From the NCBI RefSeq assembly GCF_040954835.1, contig NC_090703.1:7125001-7189000 (forward strand): 64,000 nucleotides of DNA. The letters run 5' to 3'. Positions 26,366-63,800 of this stretch are shown here, in pieces (position 1 is the first letter of the stretch; each line of letters begins with the position of its first letter). The stretch is from Lepisosteus oculatus (lineage: Eukaryota > Chordata > Actinopteri > Semionotiformes > Lepisosteidae). A model generated the notes under the pieces. The model was not told the DNA's origin, made no database searches, and worked only from the letters and a program-made list of their open reading frames with translations. Made by a program: the position numbers and the translations under genes.

Positions 26366-27456
26366 GTAAGCATTCCTCTGTAATTTTTCTAAATAATGTA
26401 ATAGCTACTAAACATTTAGAACTTGACCAGGTATAGCCGTAGCAATATCAAGGCAGTTTACATTACTTTGCCTGGGTTATAAAGTCATATGTTTTTATGT
26501 CCATTTATTAGCTTTAAATCTCCAGAAATTAAGACGGAACATTCTTAGCTACTTTCTGTCCACATCTTGCTAGTTAGCTACACATTCCGCTTTAGTACAC
26601 TACGTTTTCAAGTACAGTTTGGCGAATAATACTGGTAATATAAGCATCGCCGATTTTTTTAAAGGTACACTAATTTGCAAAGTGGGTATTCGTGACCAGC
26701 TTTTATCAGTTTCCCCCCAAAATAAACGGGTCAGTGGATTCATTTGTTTGCCTTTTTTCAGTTTTAAAGTAGATCCTCTTGTCCGCTTTAAATAAAAATG
26801 AGAACAAAGAAACAGAGAGCAGGGGAATCCAGTTGTCCTGAGTGCAAACTAAAACTGCTGAAGAGAATAATGAAATAAGGTGCAGGAGTATTGTGAAATT
26901 GTGAATACTGCATTGCACTGTGGGGTAGCCTAAGTGGAACTGAGCAAAGCAATGAGTGAAGTCTAAGAGCCTGGGGACACAATAAGAGATTGAAACAATG
27001 TAGAGCCAATTGCTTCAGTGTGTACCGCACAATGGCCCTGCTCAAATGCCACCCCGACAGAACCAGCCTGTGCAAGACAGGATGAAGCACAGTGGGGATG
27101 GGGCATTCGTCCACAGTTCTTCCTTTTGCTTTGTCCTCTGTTTGGGCTGGTCAGTGATGCAGGAAAAATAAATCAAAATATGAATAAAAGGTTTTGAAGT
27201 CTTTTACAATCCATACAGGAAAGGGCTCCAAGAAGCAGAAGGTTCAGCCCCTAATGACAAAATTGGGAGGAAAATCAAAAAAATAGAATGATCATCTGAG
27301 TTAAACAGATTTTGAGATTCTTTTTTGTTTCTGAGGCTTAAATAATGTATCTCGCAGGGTTAAAAGTTGTGTGACAACGTGAAGGTTATTTTCCTTTTCT
27401 AGAAACCTTTTCCAAAGTTTCTTAGACTTTTTGTACTGTGGCTTTTGCATTTCCAG

Positions 27457-27514
27457 CTCCGTCATGTTGTAACTGCCCTCCCATCAAAGTGTTCCAAGCG
27501 GGGAGGACAAAAGT
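27457..27514 (+). other. LRRC9: LRRC9 5' UTR next to the start codon
   Basis: An acceptor-like TTTTGCATTTCCAG ends at 27456, so the exon holding the start codon may begin at 27457. The 58 bases to the ATG hold no longer upstream frame. If transcription instead starts locally, this is simply the proximal leader. Confidence 0.45.
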
Positions 27515-52553
<25,039 letters not shown>

Positions 52554-52707
52554 ATAAGGTACTTCCAACTATTAAAATGAGATCCTGCAGGGAGCAACAG
52601 AGGAACTACTGGAAATTAGGATACAACATACTGTAAATCAATGATTTAAAAATTATACATGTATTTATAAAAATATCTAAATGTATACTGTAATGGAACT
52701 CCAAAGC

Positions 52708-52713
52708 AATAAA
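52708..52713 (+). terminator. LRRC9: LRRC9 poly(A) signal
   Basis: AATAAA at 52708-52713, 155 bases after the proposed stop codon, is the first such hexamer on the plus strand after the last exon. It probably marks the 3' end of the transcript near 52.73 kb. Confidence 0.5.
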
Positions 52714-52739
52714 TCATCCAAGGTCTGAACAGGACATGT

Positions 52740-55080
52740 CACAAGTTTATTGTGATATTGTTTTATTTAGCCAATGTATTAAAACTCTCAGGCATTTAAT
52801 TTAATAGGCATCTTTGCAAGTCTTATAATTTCGGAGGCACAATTATTATTATTTTATTTTATTTTATTTTGTGTTTTAGATCACGTCTTTTTTTCCCCAA
52901 GACCCTTACTTCCTTTGGAGTAACTGCAGTTTGAGTCACAATGAAGGTGCAAAAAGACGTGTTCAAGAATTTGGAACTTTGTTTATTTTATTACACTGTA
53001 TCGATCATCAGCTTTGTTTTGGAAGAAAAGATAATTATCCAGTAGAAATGCAAAGGTATAATGAATCTGAATGGATTTTTTACAAAGCTATTGCAACTTT
53101 TAGAGCGCTGCTTTCATTGTGTTGTCTTTTTTTCAACACAAAGAAAAATAAAAACCAGCCATACTGGCCAATAAGGAAACTATAATTTTTAACAGCCTTG
53201 TGCTTCCCTTTCCAGGATTAATTCTGAGGCTCTCCCTGTCTCTCTTTGTTTAACACACAACCTGGAGTATACAAGAACAGTTACCTGTGAGACAGAGAGG
53301 AAAAATTGTGTATTTTCTGCATTTTATGGGTACCGTCTTGCCTATTGTGATCAATTTATTAGTAAAATTGGAATGATAGTTTTTTTTCTCTTTCTCATTC
53401 AATATCCAACAGCACTAATGTGGTTAAAAACATACACAGATGCTCAGCCTGTGGGTAGGTTGTGTAGTTCAGTGGGTCAAATGGATATCTAATGTAGATA
53501 ATCTTGCCTTAACACACCTCTTTTAGGATGATAATCCGTTATTGCTCTCATAGATTGGTAATCTTGAATTAATTCCAAACGTAAAGTAGTTTTCATTGCT
53601 GCTGTGAAAGAAGATGCACAGAAAATGTAAACCAATTCTCTGCCTGGCATCTGAGTAATGAACAGTAAATGAATGAATGGTAGGAACTGGGAATGTGTAC
53701 AGAAAAATGAGTTAATGGAGCATGGGGGCAGGTACAGTGATTTACATGTACATGTGTCTCCATGCAGAACAGACCCCCACACTGCCCAGGCCAGCTGGGT
53801 CACAGCAGCCTTTCCTGTGTTTGGCTCATGCCTTTCTGTTAGCAGATGGGGGGTGGGGGTGGGAAAGAGGTATTGACTTGCATTCCAGAAAGTCCTCCTG
53901 GCCATTCATGACCGACTGCGATATACTCGGGTAACTTTGCTGAATATGCACCAAATCACTGATCACTTAATGAGTGAAAGGACTGAATGAGTATAGGTGA
54001 GAAGGTGATCTCACCTGTTGAAGGTAAACCTGGTGAAAATCAAGAGAAAACAATGCAGGAAGGAACAATATGTTATCAAGACATCAGCAGTATGACGGCT
54101 GTGTGCCATCTAAACCTTGGAAGTATTAAACGGAGAAAATACCACAAGCCTGATGGGCCGAACTGCAACCTCTGCGCATGCACATGCTTCTGATATGTAT
54201 GTGGTTACATCATACATCCACAAGGTGTCCCTGGTGCACTGCCTCGCCGCTACACACAGATAATGACTATTCCTATTGTACATTCCCTGTCAGGGTTCCC
54301 TTGAAGACCTCTTCATTTTCTTTCTAAGCATACAAAGCCGCAGAGATAATACGCTTTGTTACTTTGTTAATGTATACTTGTGATGTCAAAAGGTGTTACA
54401 AGCAACTGTAGAAAATGGTTTTTAAGTAAGGAAATATTTTTGATATTGTACTTGGATAAATAATATAGCACCGTTAAGAATGCTGCACAAAGAAATACTG
54501 TTCATCATAGCTTAAATTAATGGAGGTTACAATGATGTAAGAAAACCAGTCTTTAGTTACTTCTGTTTAAGATGCACTTGAAGAAACGATCAATAAAAAG
54601 GAATGCAATGCATTTACAGAGGTATGTAAAAAATTGTACTTGTCATTCATTGTTTCATACAGTGCTTGAAAGAAAGGGAGAAGTTAAGGTCAAAGACTGA
54701 TGTAACTTCTGCCAAAAGATGGAAATGATTAATCTTGAAAAGCATCTATTTTTAAGAGCTCTTTTACATATACTTAATTTAATTTATGTTAAATCCCGGC
54801 ACTAACCAAATATCCTGACTGAGTGCATATTCATTTCAATGCATTACTGCAAATAGCAGTTGATGAGCCCCACTAAACAAGAGCGATGCAGAAATTGTCA
54901 CTTGATGGTTCTCGGAGTGGCTTGATGAGTGTCCTAATACATATTAATAGTAGACAGAAAGGCACTGTAAATTCTGTGCCTCTCTCACTGTTTTAAGTGA
55001 CCCGGTAATTAAACAATGTACAGTATAACGGAATATGAACGTACATACTTTCTGCCAGTAGTGCACAAGTAGTTTGTTTG
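52740..55080. other. Intergenic, no gene seen
   Basis: AT-rich sequence with an ATTTT pentamer run at about 52848-52870. Frames are short and overlap on both strands (the longest is 138 codons, minus strand, 53489-53905, with no domain or splice logic). The 54.78-55.02 kb part has a balanced, low-repeat texture that could be a conserved noncoding element, but this cannot be judged without alignment. Confidence 0.5.
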
Positions 55081-55088
55081 TGTATGCA

Positions 55089-55106
55089 GTGTGTGTGTGT
55101 GTGTGT
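55089..55106. repeat. GT dinucleotide microsatellite
   Basis: Nine GT units in the intergenic region downstream of LRRC9. Confidence 0.95.
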
Positions 55107-55559
55107 TCACATCGCTGAGTATTTTCGCTTTAAATGGTATGTGCATAAAGCCCATGAATAATTCATGCTTCCATGTGAGAGAGTGCAAATGCGCAGCTTG
55201 AAGAGACTTGATGCTGATCCCTGCAAGCCGAGCACATGGCCCATAGCTAGTTTAATGGGATGGAAAGTGACAGGTTATGTTTTCATCTGCCTGCTATGGA
55301 GCTCAGCTTCCAAGAGAGCTCCCTGTAGCTGCCTGCGTTTTACCATCAGCCCTGTACTCGCTTGTTTTATCTGTGGGACACTTGGCACTGCATCAGTCTC
55401 TCCAGTGTTTGCCATTATTGTGAGCCCACTGACATGGAGCACATTCCTTGCTGTGAGTGAAATGAAACGTCCATTATATGAAAGCCCTGTGAATAATTGC
55501 TGAGGACAGTAACAAAAGTGTAGCACAAACCCCCGTGTGCAAAAACATAACATCGCATC

Positions 55560-55830
55560 TAGAGAGGGCCAAGGCAGTATAATGCACAAGAGGGGACTGA
55601 GAGCTCAAGACTGCTCTCACCCTGGATGGGACTCTGGTTCATTGCCGAGCCACAAAAATAAGGACAGCTGAGAAATCCCATCACACCCAGCTAGCACGGT
55701 TTTCAATAGGGGAGACTAGAACACCAGGGGAGAACATGCAAGCTCTGCATGGATGTCCTGCCAGCCTGGTATCGAACCCAGGATCCCACTGGGTTCAGCA
55801 AGTACAACTAACCAGCACACCTCCCAGAAC
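55560..55830 (-). repeat. tRNA-derived SINE, minus strand
   Basis: On the minus strand the head contains CCTGGGTTCGATACCAGG, a good polymerase III B box, about 40 bases after a GTGTGCTGGTTAG A-box-like stretch. AGAGCTTGCATGTTCTCCCC follows, the conserved central segment of common fish tRNA-headed SINEs. The 3' part is diverged. No target duplication was identified. Confidence 0.75.
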
Positions 55831-55839
55831 ATGAAAATC

Positions 55840-58800
55840 CAAATGGAATCAGTGACTACAGATGCCAATGGGGTCGGAGAAACAATGAAAACGCTAAACT
55901 AGTGTAATAAAGAAGAAAAACATTTGTTAGCTGAAAAACAAAGAGGATGATGTCAAAGACAATATAGCTTTCAAAGTGATTACTCTTACTGGTAATGGCC
56001 TCAGTATTCTCAATCTAAATCTGTTGCCCAGTTCTGGTTTTCATTACTTGTATATATTCATACAGTATATTGTTTTACAGAAGGTACTTCCAGGAAGCCT
56101 TTCTCAGCTGATCTTGGGGCCCGTCACTGGCACTGCCAAACACTAGTGGGAATTTGAAGAGGAGCTGGAAAGCTTGTTCTGTTGCCTCTCAAACCCTGTC
56201 ATTGTTACTGTTCTTGCTGTTTGTCATTTTCAGGTCTGCACTGCGATAATGCACACAATGACAGCTATCATTTTTCTTTTTCAAACCACGGTAATTCTCA
56301 TCCTGTCTGTCTCCTGGGGGAAATAAAAGACAAAACGTGTATTTACAAACACTAGCCTAATTTGCTTCAGTCATCCAGGTTTGCTAAAGTGCTCAATTAG
56401 CCTGAGAGGTGCATTTGAAGACACGAAATTGTGGGAAGAGAAATTAGTTTTTCCTTTGAACATTCACATTCACAGAAAATGGAGTGGGGGCTGCAGCAAT
56501 GTCTGTCAGACACAACAAGAAATACTGACTTCTGCACTGTTTCTGGGGTTAAAAATAACAACCGAATGGATTAAGCCGTAAATGGTTTTGCAAAACAAAA
56601 ACAAAGGAAACTGGAATATCTTTCTTGTCATTATTGTTAATCATGCACCTTATTTGCTGAGGCAGATGAAGCTTTTTAAAATCTTCCTTGAATAGAAGAG
56701 TCATAATTAATATGAAAACTACCTTTCCTACTTGCAATGTTTTACAGTTGGAATTGGCATTTTTTACATCATGAACACTGTACAAAGCACCACTCAATTG
56801 CACCGCAAAGCAATTATTAATTGCATTTCTTCTGCAGCCCAAAGAACCCCAGAGTGCTTCGCATATAGACAGAGACCCAGTCTATCCACCAGAGACCCCA
56901 CTACACAGGAGGAGAACTCAGGCAGAGAACCCGGATCTTGCAAAAATGTTTCCTTCCTTTATGCCTAATTCCAAACATGAATCTCAAAAACGATGACCTG
57001 CAGTAAGTAATGGGTCAGAAGAATTGTGCGAAAACTCACAGTTCGCCAGTAATTCTCACATCCCCGTCATCGTCTGTCTTTCGCTGAAAAATGACCTGAC
57101 GTCAGGCTCGCTCCACACTTGCCAGCTCGTTGGACGCTTACAAAACCGAGCACAATGCAAAGCAATGCCATATGTGCATGCTTTGTTTCAGGCTAACCCC
57201 TTGTGCAGCACGCAGCGGAATGAGACAGGCGGCCAGACGGACCGACAGGCTGTCCCACGGAGTGACCTCTTGGCAGTGCGGAGACACAGCCTGGGAAGTG
57301 AACAATAGGATCGAATAAAGGAGATGGGCAGTGTGTGACAACTGCTGATCCCCCAGCCCAGCGCTTCCCAATCTGACATGTTGTGAGCATCATTCCCAAA
57401 AGTGCTTTAGGATCTCGGCAAGATGGGGGATTAGGAGAAAGAACATCAGCCTAATCTCACCAGAGCATCTGACCGTCCTACAAAAAGATGGCTCAGTAAT
57501 GTCTTCCTTCACCTCTGTCACGGGGCAGGGAGGGGGAGGAGGAGAGTGTTTTATTTATTTTCTGGGAATTGATTTGATTTTTAAACCTTTATCTTAATTC
57601 ATGAGGGGATTTCACTTGCGGACATGGACACAAACTACTTCAGAACGGATTTGAACTGGGGTGGGATTACAAGATATAATATGTCTTGAGCTGTCTGCTG
57701 TTTTTAGTGTCTTACATAGACAGAGACTGCTCCCCGACGTAAACTGGGAAAATAAAACCCAGGCATAATCTTCTTTCCTCCCCGATCTTTATCTTCTTCA
57801 CATTAATATTTGCTCTTTTTCTTAATAACGCAATGATCCTCATCTTTATTTTACTGGATGACTAACATCTGGAGGGCTGGAGGGGAGAAATCACTTTCAT
57901 CAGCAGAATATTATTATTAAAATAATAAAACATAGGGGATTTGCACGGAACATTTGATATTAAAAATAATAGCAAGGGTCTGAAATGTTCAATATTAATA
58001 TTGGTAATCCTTCGTATCTTGGTTCACATAAGCCCAAGGAATTAAAGGCAGAAAACTGCTTGTGAAAATTGATTTTGATAAGAAGAAGATAAAATATGCC
58101 CCTGTGTTATACACATTTGATGTAATCACAATATTACACAGAGATGTGCACTTCACTGTTCTGTTATTTAACAACAGGAGGCCCGAGGTTTTTCTTTGTG
58201 TCCATAATTAAATACAAGGCAAAGGGTAGATGGAGCTGGATATAAACAGTACATTTTAACTGTGCATTAACAAAATGTCTGGACATTTTTTCAATCAACA
58301 GTTATACCTATTACTGCAAATCATGAAAAGCATATATTTTTCATCATAGTTATTCAATCATGAAGGGAAAATATAGCAGAAAATGAGAGAAAATGTACTG
58401 GCTATTTATAATATAATCACCAGAGGATTCAAGAGCTGCACACAGCAACATTCTCAGTCACAGATCAAGAGGGACAGTCAGAAAGTCCACTTTGGGTTTA
58501 AATGTAGTCTATATAGCACATTTGATCATATCCCAGCCGTGCTCATGAAAGCAGAGTAAAGTTCTCAGCTTTGTTACAAAGCAATAAAGCATTGTTTTAC
58601 ATAAGAAACCAATCATGCTGACTCTTAAACCAGAGTGTCATTGTTGCTTTAAAGCTGGTTTATTTTGGAAGCTTTTCAGATAAAAAAGAGGCAGTCTGTA
58701 AGTGTTCAGTACATCTGTGGGAGGTCACCACTTGTGTACACAATGTCTCTGGAGAAACAGCATGGTGTCCTGCTGCTGCAGCTGATGCTACTGCTAACCA

Positions 58801-60540
58801 GCTTCCAGTTACTGTAAGGTCTGGACCTGTCAGTCACTTCCTGTAGCTTCTGTGACTTAGCTAGATAACACAGGCTGAGGACCTCAGGGAATTATTACCT
58901 CACTGGACAGTGTGTAGGAGCTACTACGTCAAGGGGCAAGGCTATCTCAAGATCAGCCTTGTAGGGAGATACCTGTTAATCACTGAGAAAATATTACAAT
59001 ACAATGGAAAGCTCATCTGGACCCCTTAACAGGGGGTGTGTGGTGAATACAGACGGTGTTTTCTAGAATACTCAACTGTTTATTGTTCTGATACATCCTT
59101 ATGTTTTACTTTTAGATTACTCCAGAAACCTGAAGAGCAAAATCATCAGACTGGGACAATCTGTTGGCAACACTTCCTAACTTAGATCTCCCCATAGATG
59201 CCTAATGAAACAGTGGAGCCATGCCTTTATTATTTTCTATCTCTCTTAGCTAGGTTATTTTCAATATCAGGTCAAGAGGGGACAAAACAATCCTTATACC
59301 AAATGGTAACCTTTTCTTACCAGTAAAACTCATCTTCGCAAAGGAAAGAGAGCAATCACTCCCAAACATTAGGATTACATTTGTGGAGAGCTTAACCTCC
59401 AGTGACTTTTGTAATCAGAGTAATAGCTGAGACGGCTTGCCAGTGGAACAACTTGTAATCAGACGGTGCCCTGGCAGAGATGACAGTCAGCACACAGGAA
59501 TGCTGATGTTAACCCTCCTATTATTACATGAAATAAGCTGCTCAACAATCACGCTGAGAATATTGGTTCTATGACTGATGTGGCCAGATGTGAAGTCACA
59601 TTGCACTTCAGATCAAAATCTGTTTCTGTTGTTTTGTTCTGGCCAGGTGTGTGGATAATAAGGTGGGAATAATGCTTACCGAGTCTATGATTAATGAACA
59701 AAAGTTAAGGAGTCTTTGCAAATCTGAAGAGGACAAAAGGATATCGTTTCCTATGTCATGTCTGTCCACCTAGATTATCTGAATTATTCTTACAATTACA
59801 GCTGGGGGGCATATTACAATCAATAAAGAAAGATGATGCATACTGTATGTGGCTTTACTGTTTTTTCTTTCTATTGTGCCAAGATGAAACCGATGGGTTA
59901 GGATTGTGAGGCCATTCCTGTTTTTTTTTTTCCAAGCACGCTTAAGAGTTTTTGGCACGTGACTCACAAATGCAATCTAGGAAATGAAATCTAGGAAAAT
60001 CAAACTGGGAAATGTCATGTCTTTCTGTACCTCATCACTGAAAATCTGTGTTAAGACTGCGTTTTACAATGCTTGTCAGATCACCAGAATCTAAAAAAAA
60101 AAAACCTGCTTCGCTTCATTCCCTGTCCAGCTGGCATATTATCTGAGCAAGTGTGGGAGAGGCTGAGTGATCACACACTGTACGATGTGCACTGATGGAC
60201 CGAGGAGGTGCTTGTGTGCAGAATACAGCTGGTAGGCTGTTAGGCCTGCGTACCTGATAGCCCTGAATGTCCAGACATATGGAGAGCTCTCACCTCATCA
60301 GATACTGGACGTTATTTGTTTATGCTCTTCTACAGCACAGTGAGCACAGTGCGCAACCACAGTTCTAGAACAGGAGGGCCTTCAGCATCCCAGGACCACA
60401 TTGATGGCAAACATCGTGAATACACTCAAAGACAGGACAGAACAAACATTAGCATTGGATGGTGCTTGGCTGAACTGTCCCAGACAAGAATCCTGCCCAC
60501 ATGCAGGTCTTCTGGTGAGGGCAAAATAGAAATAGTGACT
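55840..60540. other. Intergenic, no gene seen
   Basis: No frame longer than about 100 codons and none with recognisable protein character. AT-rich blocks alternate with more balanced stretches (for example 57.05-57.45 and 57.75-57.87 kb). A small CpG-containing patch with several overlapping short frames at 57.02-57.40 kb shows no consistent splice structure. Enhancers of neighbouring developmental genes are possible but unproven. Confidence 0.5.
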
Positions 60541-60695
60541 TGACATTATATGCAGTATGTGTGGTTTTACAGCACACTCAGTGTTGTTGATTGCCCTCTT
60601 CCTATCATCATCATATCTCTGCACTGCCCTGTGAAAAGCAGTTCTTCAGTCTTTTCATCAGCGGTGACTAACTCATGGCAAGATAAAGGACAGAC

Positions 60696-61199
60696 ATGCG
60701 GGTCCAAGGTCCAGGTAAGAGTGGTGCTGTGAGAGCAGAGCTGTGCCCTGGTGTGTGTTGTCATGTTTGCGCAGAGAGGAGGTTTGTATTGACACTATTG
60801 CCAGCTGGTATTGCCCATGAGTACTACAGACTCCTCCAATCAGTGCACTTTGTGTGTGTGCAGAACAGCGATGCCCCAGAGCTGGGTACTGCTGAATTTG
60901 TCTGCATGTTTGCCAAATGTACAAGAGCTGTACGAGATCTTTTTAAAGTGGGGGGTGAGGGAGAGGGGGCACTTTTGTCATGCTGATGACAAATGAATTG
61001 GGCCGTCTGTTTGTCGTTTTTGATTACAGACTGGCACCCGAGGAGACGCCATGCCCTTGAAGCTGAATTTGAAAAATGTGAAAATCGAAAAAAGCAACCC
61101 GGCAATCAGCACAAGTGCCTCGTTTTACCGTCAGATGACATGGTAATTGCGCTTGCATTTGCAATCTTGTGTCCTTTAAACAGGGCTCCTGGAGCTTAA
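60696..61199 (+). CDS. Candidate two-exon small ORF (speculative)
   Basis: An ATG at 60696 with an in-frame stop just upstream (60684-60686) opens MRVQGP plus one base, followed by a strong donor GTAAGA at 60715. An acceptor (TTTTTGATTACAG) ends at 61029. Joining in phase 1 restores an open frame DWHPRRRHALEAEF and onward. This reaches another donor-like GTAATT after SDDM at 61142, or, if read through, stops at 61197-61199. The product is basic, about 60-65 residues, with no recognised domain. The match of phase and signals may be chance. It could also be part of a noncoding RNA. Confidence 0.2.
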
Positions 61200-62420
61200 G
61201 ATGTTCAGAAGTCTCTCCTTTGTCCTCAATCACAGCGCGCTGCTTGGATTGAACTCGGAGCAGGGGATTAATTAGGCACACAGCGCGCTGGGCTGTGAGA
61301 GACAGGGGGCACTGTGGCTTCTCCCTGCAGCCTGTGGCCTGGTCTGGTCACTGGTGGGGTTCTATAGAGTAAAGAGTCTGAGGTCACTCTAGAGGCAGTG
61401 TTGAGAGAGAAAACACGCTTGTATTCACCTCCACTTTGCACTAAGATGTGTGATATGAGGAGATGCGACTACACCTTTTTATCCATCAACCACAGGCTGC
61501 AAATAAAAGCCCACATGATATTAGATGGCTGCTTTAAAGCAGAGCCCAGGGTCAGAAATGTGTTTCGGTGCTAATGTGTAATCTGCAATGTCACGCAAAA
61601 ACATTGGGAATTCAAGAGTTTGAAATAAAATGGTATCTTCTTCTGAGAGATTACAAGCAAAGTGATTGATGCCAGCTGGACGGGGTTTCTAAGTACCATT
61701 TAGCAAAGGGAGACAGGCAATGCACTAACATGTAAACGGTGACCTATAGGAAGTCATTAATCACAGGAGACAGGCCCTGTGTAGCATCAGCAGTGTCCAC
61801 ACAGCCCATCCAAACAGCAGGGAGACTCTCCCTGTCTTCAGGACTTTGAATGTCAGTGAAGGACACTGCTAAGAGTGCAGGCCAGGTCCTGTGTAACTCT
61901 GGGACAATACCCCATGTTTCTTAAACTGTCTGATTCTCTGTTGGGTCACTCCTAGATCAATGGACAAGATTACATAACGCCCAAACCTTTCATGACGCAC
62001 AACGAACACAACAGCTCAATTGCACATTAGCATGCTCTCAGGGTCTGCTTTTATCTCAGCGTTTAATATTGTAGTACATATAATGTAAAATTGCAAATAG
62101 CTGCTGTAACTTCTCAGTAAGTTCTATTTATAAAAAAAAAATCATTAGAAGCCTTTCAGTTTGTCATTTCCTTATCAGAGAATTGTATCTTTAGAAGTGG
62201 TCGGTGATCTGGGCTGGGTCTACCCTGGAGTACACTTAAGGTTTTCAATCAGATTGCTCTGATAAATGAGTCTGATGCTAGTCAGCAATATGCGTTAAAC
62301 AGAAGCAATGCAAAATGTAATTCCTCCGCTCTCATTACTCCACATGAAGTCAAATGGTGAGAAAGAACAGCAAAAGTACAGCCCGCCGAAGAATGTCGGT
62401 ATCCCAAAACACTTCTCACA
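61200..62420. other. Intergenic, possible conserved noncoding sequence
   Basis: No open frame of note. The 61.48-61.70 kb stretch has a balanced, non-repetitive texture with motifs such as CCACATGATATTAGATGGCT that would suit a regulatory element. This is an impression only. Confidence 0.35.
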
Positions 62421-62429
62421 AGGAATCCC

Positions 62430-63318
62430 GAGTCACATGATCGGTGCACTCGTGGTCACAGTGGGTGAGCACGGCGTCTCGGGTGAAAGGTCACGTATGT
62501 GCGTAATGCCGTACGTGCCCGAGTGAGGGCAGCGAGCCCAGGGAGTGTGGAGGAACTGCCTGCCCTCAAGTACACAGCAGGCAAGCGCGATGGGCCAGCG
62601 GTCGCAAACTGGACACTGTACTCTGCCTTTTCTTACTTGATGCTCAATCACAGAATTCCCTACCGGACAAGGCGAACAAGAATCGGGGCTGGCGAGCTTG
62701 TAAGTAGCTGGTTTAAGGCTGCAAGCAGAAACAGGCATCCTCCGTGTTCGCCAATTCTCGGGGAAGAATGGGGTTGCAGCCTTCATGGTAGGGCACCATC
62801 CACGGCACATTTGGTTTTCATTAGCTAGGCATATACGTTGTGCAGAAATGCGTTTTGGCTCCTGACTTATTTCTATGGCCGCGCTTCTACGACTGTCTTT
62901 TTTTTGTTTGTTTGTTTTGCTTTTTAAAGTGGTGCGAGGAGAGAGATCCTCGCCTTTAACCAAGCCAGCTCTCATTTGGGGGGAAAAAAATATATTTTAA
63001 AAAAAAGTTATAACTGAATATTGTCGGGTGCCGTTAGGGTAACGCGCGGGACAGGGGTGGTGGGGACAGAATATCTCAAAACGCGTAGGTGCAAGCAGGT
63101 CCTGAGCAACTAGGGAAAGCTCTGCGCTTGTGTGCATCGAGCAGAATTTGCACACCTGCCAGGAGTCTGTGCGGTTGGGCTTGTTTGCATCGTTCGCCCA
63201 TGGAAACCGGAGTCTGCTGCTGCTGCTGCAAAAATAACTTCTCCTCCTCACTCAAGACGGAGATTTCCTTTCGGCGGTCAAAGCTGTGAGCACAAGAAGG
63301 CGATATTATTGGCAGTAA

Positions 63319-63361
<43 letters not shown>

Positions 63362-63800
63362 AATAATAATCATAATAATGACTTATTGTTGTCGGATCCG
63401 ATATGCTTTGGTGTGGGATCGAACGCAGTTTGAATTCCGAGTCCATATCGCAGCCTAACTTTAAATTCACAACCCGCCTTAACTTCGTGTGTTTTCTTCT
63501 TGTTAGAGGGGGGGTTATCCCTGAGCTTGAGCTCACGGTGGTCGACGCTGGCCGTTGAACGGGGCGTTATTCGTGAATTGATTTGAAAGAAAACATGTAT
63601 ATATATATATTTTTGGGGGGGTTTTGCGGAGGTTTTCGAAGGTCTTGTTCCGACGGTTCGCCTGCTCGCTGAGGTCGTTAACGGTCGGACCGTGGAGAGC
63701 CGCGGAGTCCTGGTTTAGGCGTGTCAACAGTAATTTTTAGATATAGTTACTATTAATTAACTTCAGACTGCCGAAAAAGTGCCTTTTCCGAAACCTCTCT
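62430..63800. promoter_or_regulatory. CpG-rich region, probable promoter of the next gene
   Basis: CpG dinucleotides cluster at 62.45-62.70 and again at 63.03-63.72 kb (for example GGTAACGCGCGGGAC near 63.05, and the CpG-dense 63.63-63.71 kb stretch), in contrast to the CpG-poor intergenic DNA before it. By human gene order the next gene to the right of LRRC9 is PCNX4 in the same orientation, which would fit a plus-strand promoter here. No PCNX4 protein sequence is visible up to the window end, so the identity is an inference. A T-rich acceptor-like sequence at 63957-63969 could begin a second exon. Confidence 0.4.
63318..63378. repeat. TTA microsatellite joined to its own inverse
   Basis: About 13 TTA units run directly into TAA units (63359-63370) and then CATAATAAT. 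The two halves are complementary, so the tract can fold into an AT hairpin. It lies inside the CpG-rich region near the right end of the window. Confidence 0.9.

Noticed and set aside
53489..53905. 138-codon minus-strand frame in intergenic DNA
   Set aside because: Composition and sequence look random, with no splice signals in phase and no domain.
62433..62975. 180-codon minus-strand frame, longest in the window
   Set aside because: It has no recognisable domain, lies in CpG-rich sequence with few stops, and competes with a 109-codon plus-strand frame. Kept only as part of a finding.
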